Origin: Bacteroidota bacterium
GTDB lineage: Bacteria; Bacteroidota; Bacteroidia; Chitinophagales; Chitinophagaceae
Assembly: GCA_022708055.1 (NCBI GenBank)
Contig: JAKIZK010000002.1
Coordinates: 40,119-104,118 of the forward strand
Direction: 5' to 3'
DNA length: 64,000 nt
In this document: one piece after another, positions 63,660 through 64,000 of the stretch
How positions within the stretch are numbered: position 1 is the stretch's first letter
Layout: each line of letters opens with the position of its first letter
The notes under the pieces: model-generated
Database searches by the model: none
What the model saw: only the letters and a program-made list of their open reading frames with translations
Told to the model about the DNA's origin: nothing
Position numbers and translations under genes: made by a program

Positions 63660-64000
63660 TTATAAAATCAAACGCTTATGCTCCAACTTGGATTTTCCAA
63701 AGTTGATGATTAATCCGATCCTGCATCCGGCAGCTTTCATATAGTTTAATGTTTGTTGGATTGATTTTTCAATAACACCTTCTTCTCCAGATTTTATTTC
63801 TAATATCATTCGATCCATTACAGTAAAATCAGATTTGAATTTATGTTTTAATATTTTGCCTTTATAAAGAATATTCATTTCATTTTCTCGTATAAAAGGT
63901 AGCTCGTTGTTATTGAGTTCAATTTCTAAGGCGTCTTTATAAACAACTTCTGAAAATCCGTATCCTAAAGTTTTCCAAACTTCAATGCAACAGCCAATGA
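63660..64000 (-). CDS. GxxExxY family protein (PD-(D/E)XK-like), 5' end outside the window
   Basis: The frame is open to the window edge and carries GYGFSEVVYKDAL (the GxxExxY motif) close to it, so the true start lies beyond 64000. Conserved core: FKSDFTVMDRMILEIKSGEE with the D and ExK residues of a PD-(D/E)XK nuclease-like site, and LIINFGKSKLEHKRLIL at the C-terminus. The family is abundant in Bacteroidota; its function is not settled. Class C repeats lie directly downstream. Confidence 0.85.
   Translation of the reverse strand, partial: IGCCIEVWKTLGYGFSEVVYKDALEIELNNNELPFIRENEMNILYKGKILKHKFKSDFTVMDRMILEIKSGEEGVIEKSIQQTLNYMKAAGCRIGLIINFGKSKLEHKRLIL

Overview
The window looks like chromosomal DNA of a member of the Bacteroidota, probably near Chitinophagales. 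It is AT-rich. Several starts are preceded by the Bacteroidota -7 promoter box TAnnTTTG, some with a TTTG box about 20 bases upstream. There is a secreted protein with a gliding-motility-type (type IX secretion) C-terminal domain, an S46 dipeptidyl-peptidase, a PadR/PspC pair, an IPExxxVDY-family protein and a CusA-TolC fusion, all typical of that phylum. No rRNA, tRNA, CRISPR array, transposase or integrase was seen. Species level cannot be given.

Layout. 1-6.9 kb: the 5' part of a flippase gene, a DUF3089 lipoprotein, PadR plus a two-PspC-domain membrane protein, gcvT, a START-like protein and a cupin. 7-29.4 kb: a large metal-resistance block, all on the minus strand. A TetR gene heads a run of about 16 kb holding a TolC protein, an adaptor, a four-helix-bundle gene, an HAE1-type RND pump, a His-rich periplasmic protein, a CusA-TolC fusion, a second adaptor, a small membrane protein and a P-type ATPase. 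A separate unit encodes a copper chaperone, a DUF3347 protein and a multicopper oxidase with a barrel-like tail. CopA and an AraC-type regulator carrying its own metal-binding domain lie upstream. The copA and chaperone units share a promoter element, so they are probably one copper regulon. 29.4-41 kb: DUF1697, comB, a 56-residue membrane protein, a SWIM/SNF2 helicase, a lipoprotein, a PpiD-like chaperone and a DPP11-like S46 peptidase.

41.0-41.36 kb is a gene-free stretch with a cluster of DnaA-box-like sites running into an A/T-only segment, a candidate replication origin. Two parS-like CACGTG palindromes lie 13 kb away, just before mnmG. 41.4-54 kb holds housekeeping genes: nadA, a GT39 transferase, ctlX, a pterin dehydratase, an M28 peptidase, feoB, a class-A-like serine hydrolase, chrA, nadD, feoA and ybeY.

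56.0-59.1 kb is the most unusual part: a tight three-gene operon of a SET methyltransferase, an ATP-grasp ligase, and an ATP-grasp ligase fused to a second SET domain. It looks like a dedicated ligate-and-methylate system of unknown product. The window closes with a secreted PKD protein, a PIF1-like helicase and a partial GxxExxY gene.

Three families of short dispersed repeats run through the window. One is found inside coding sequence and now forms signal peptides of efflux proteins.
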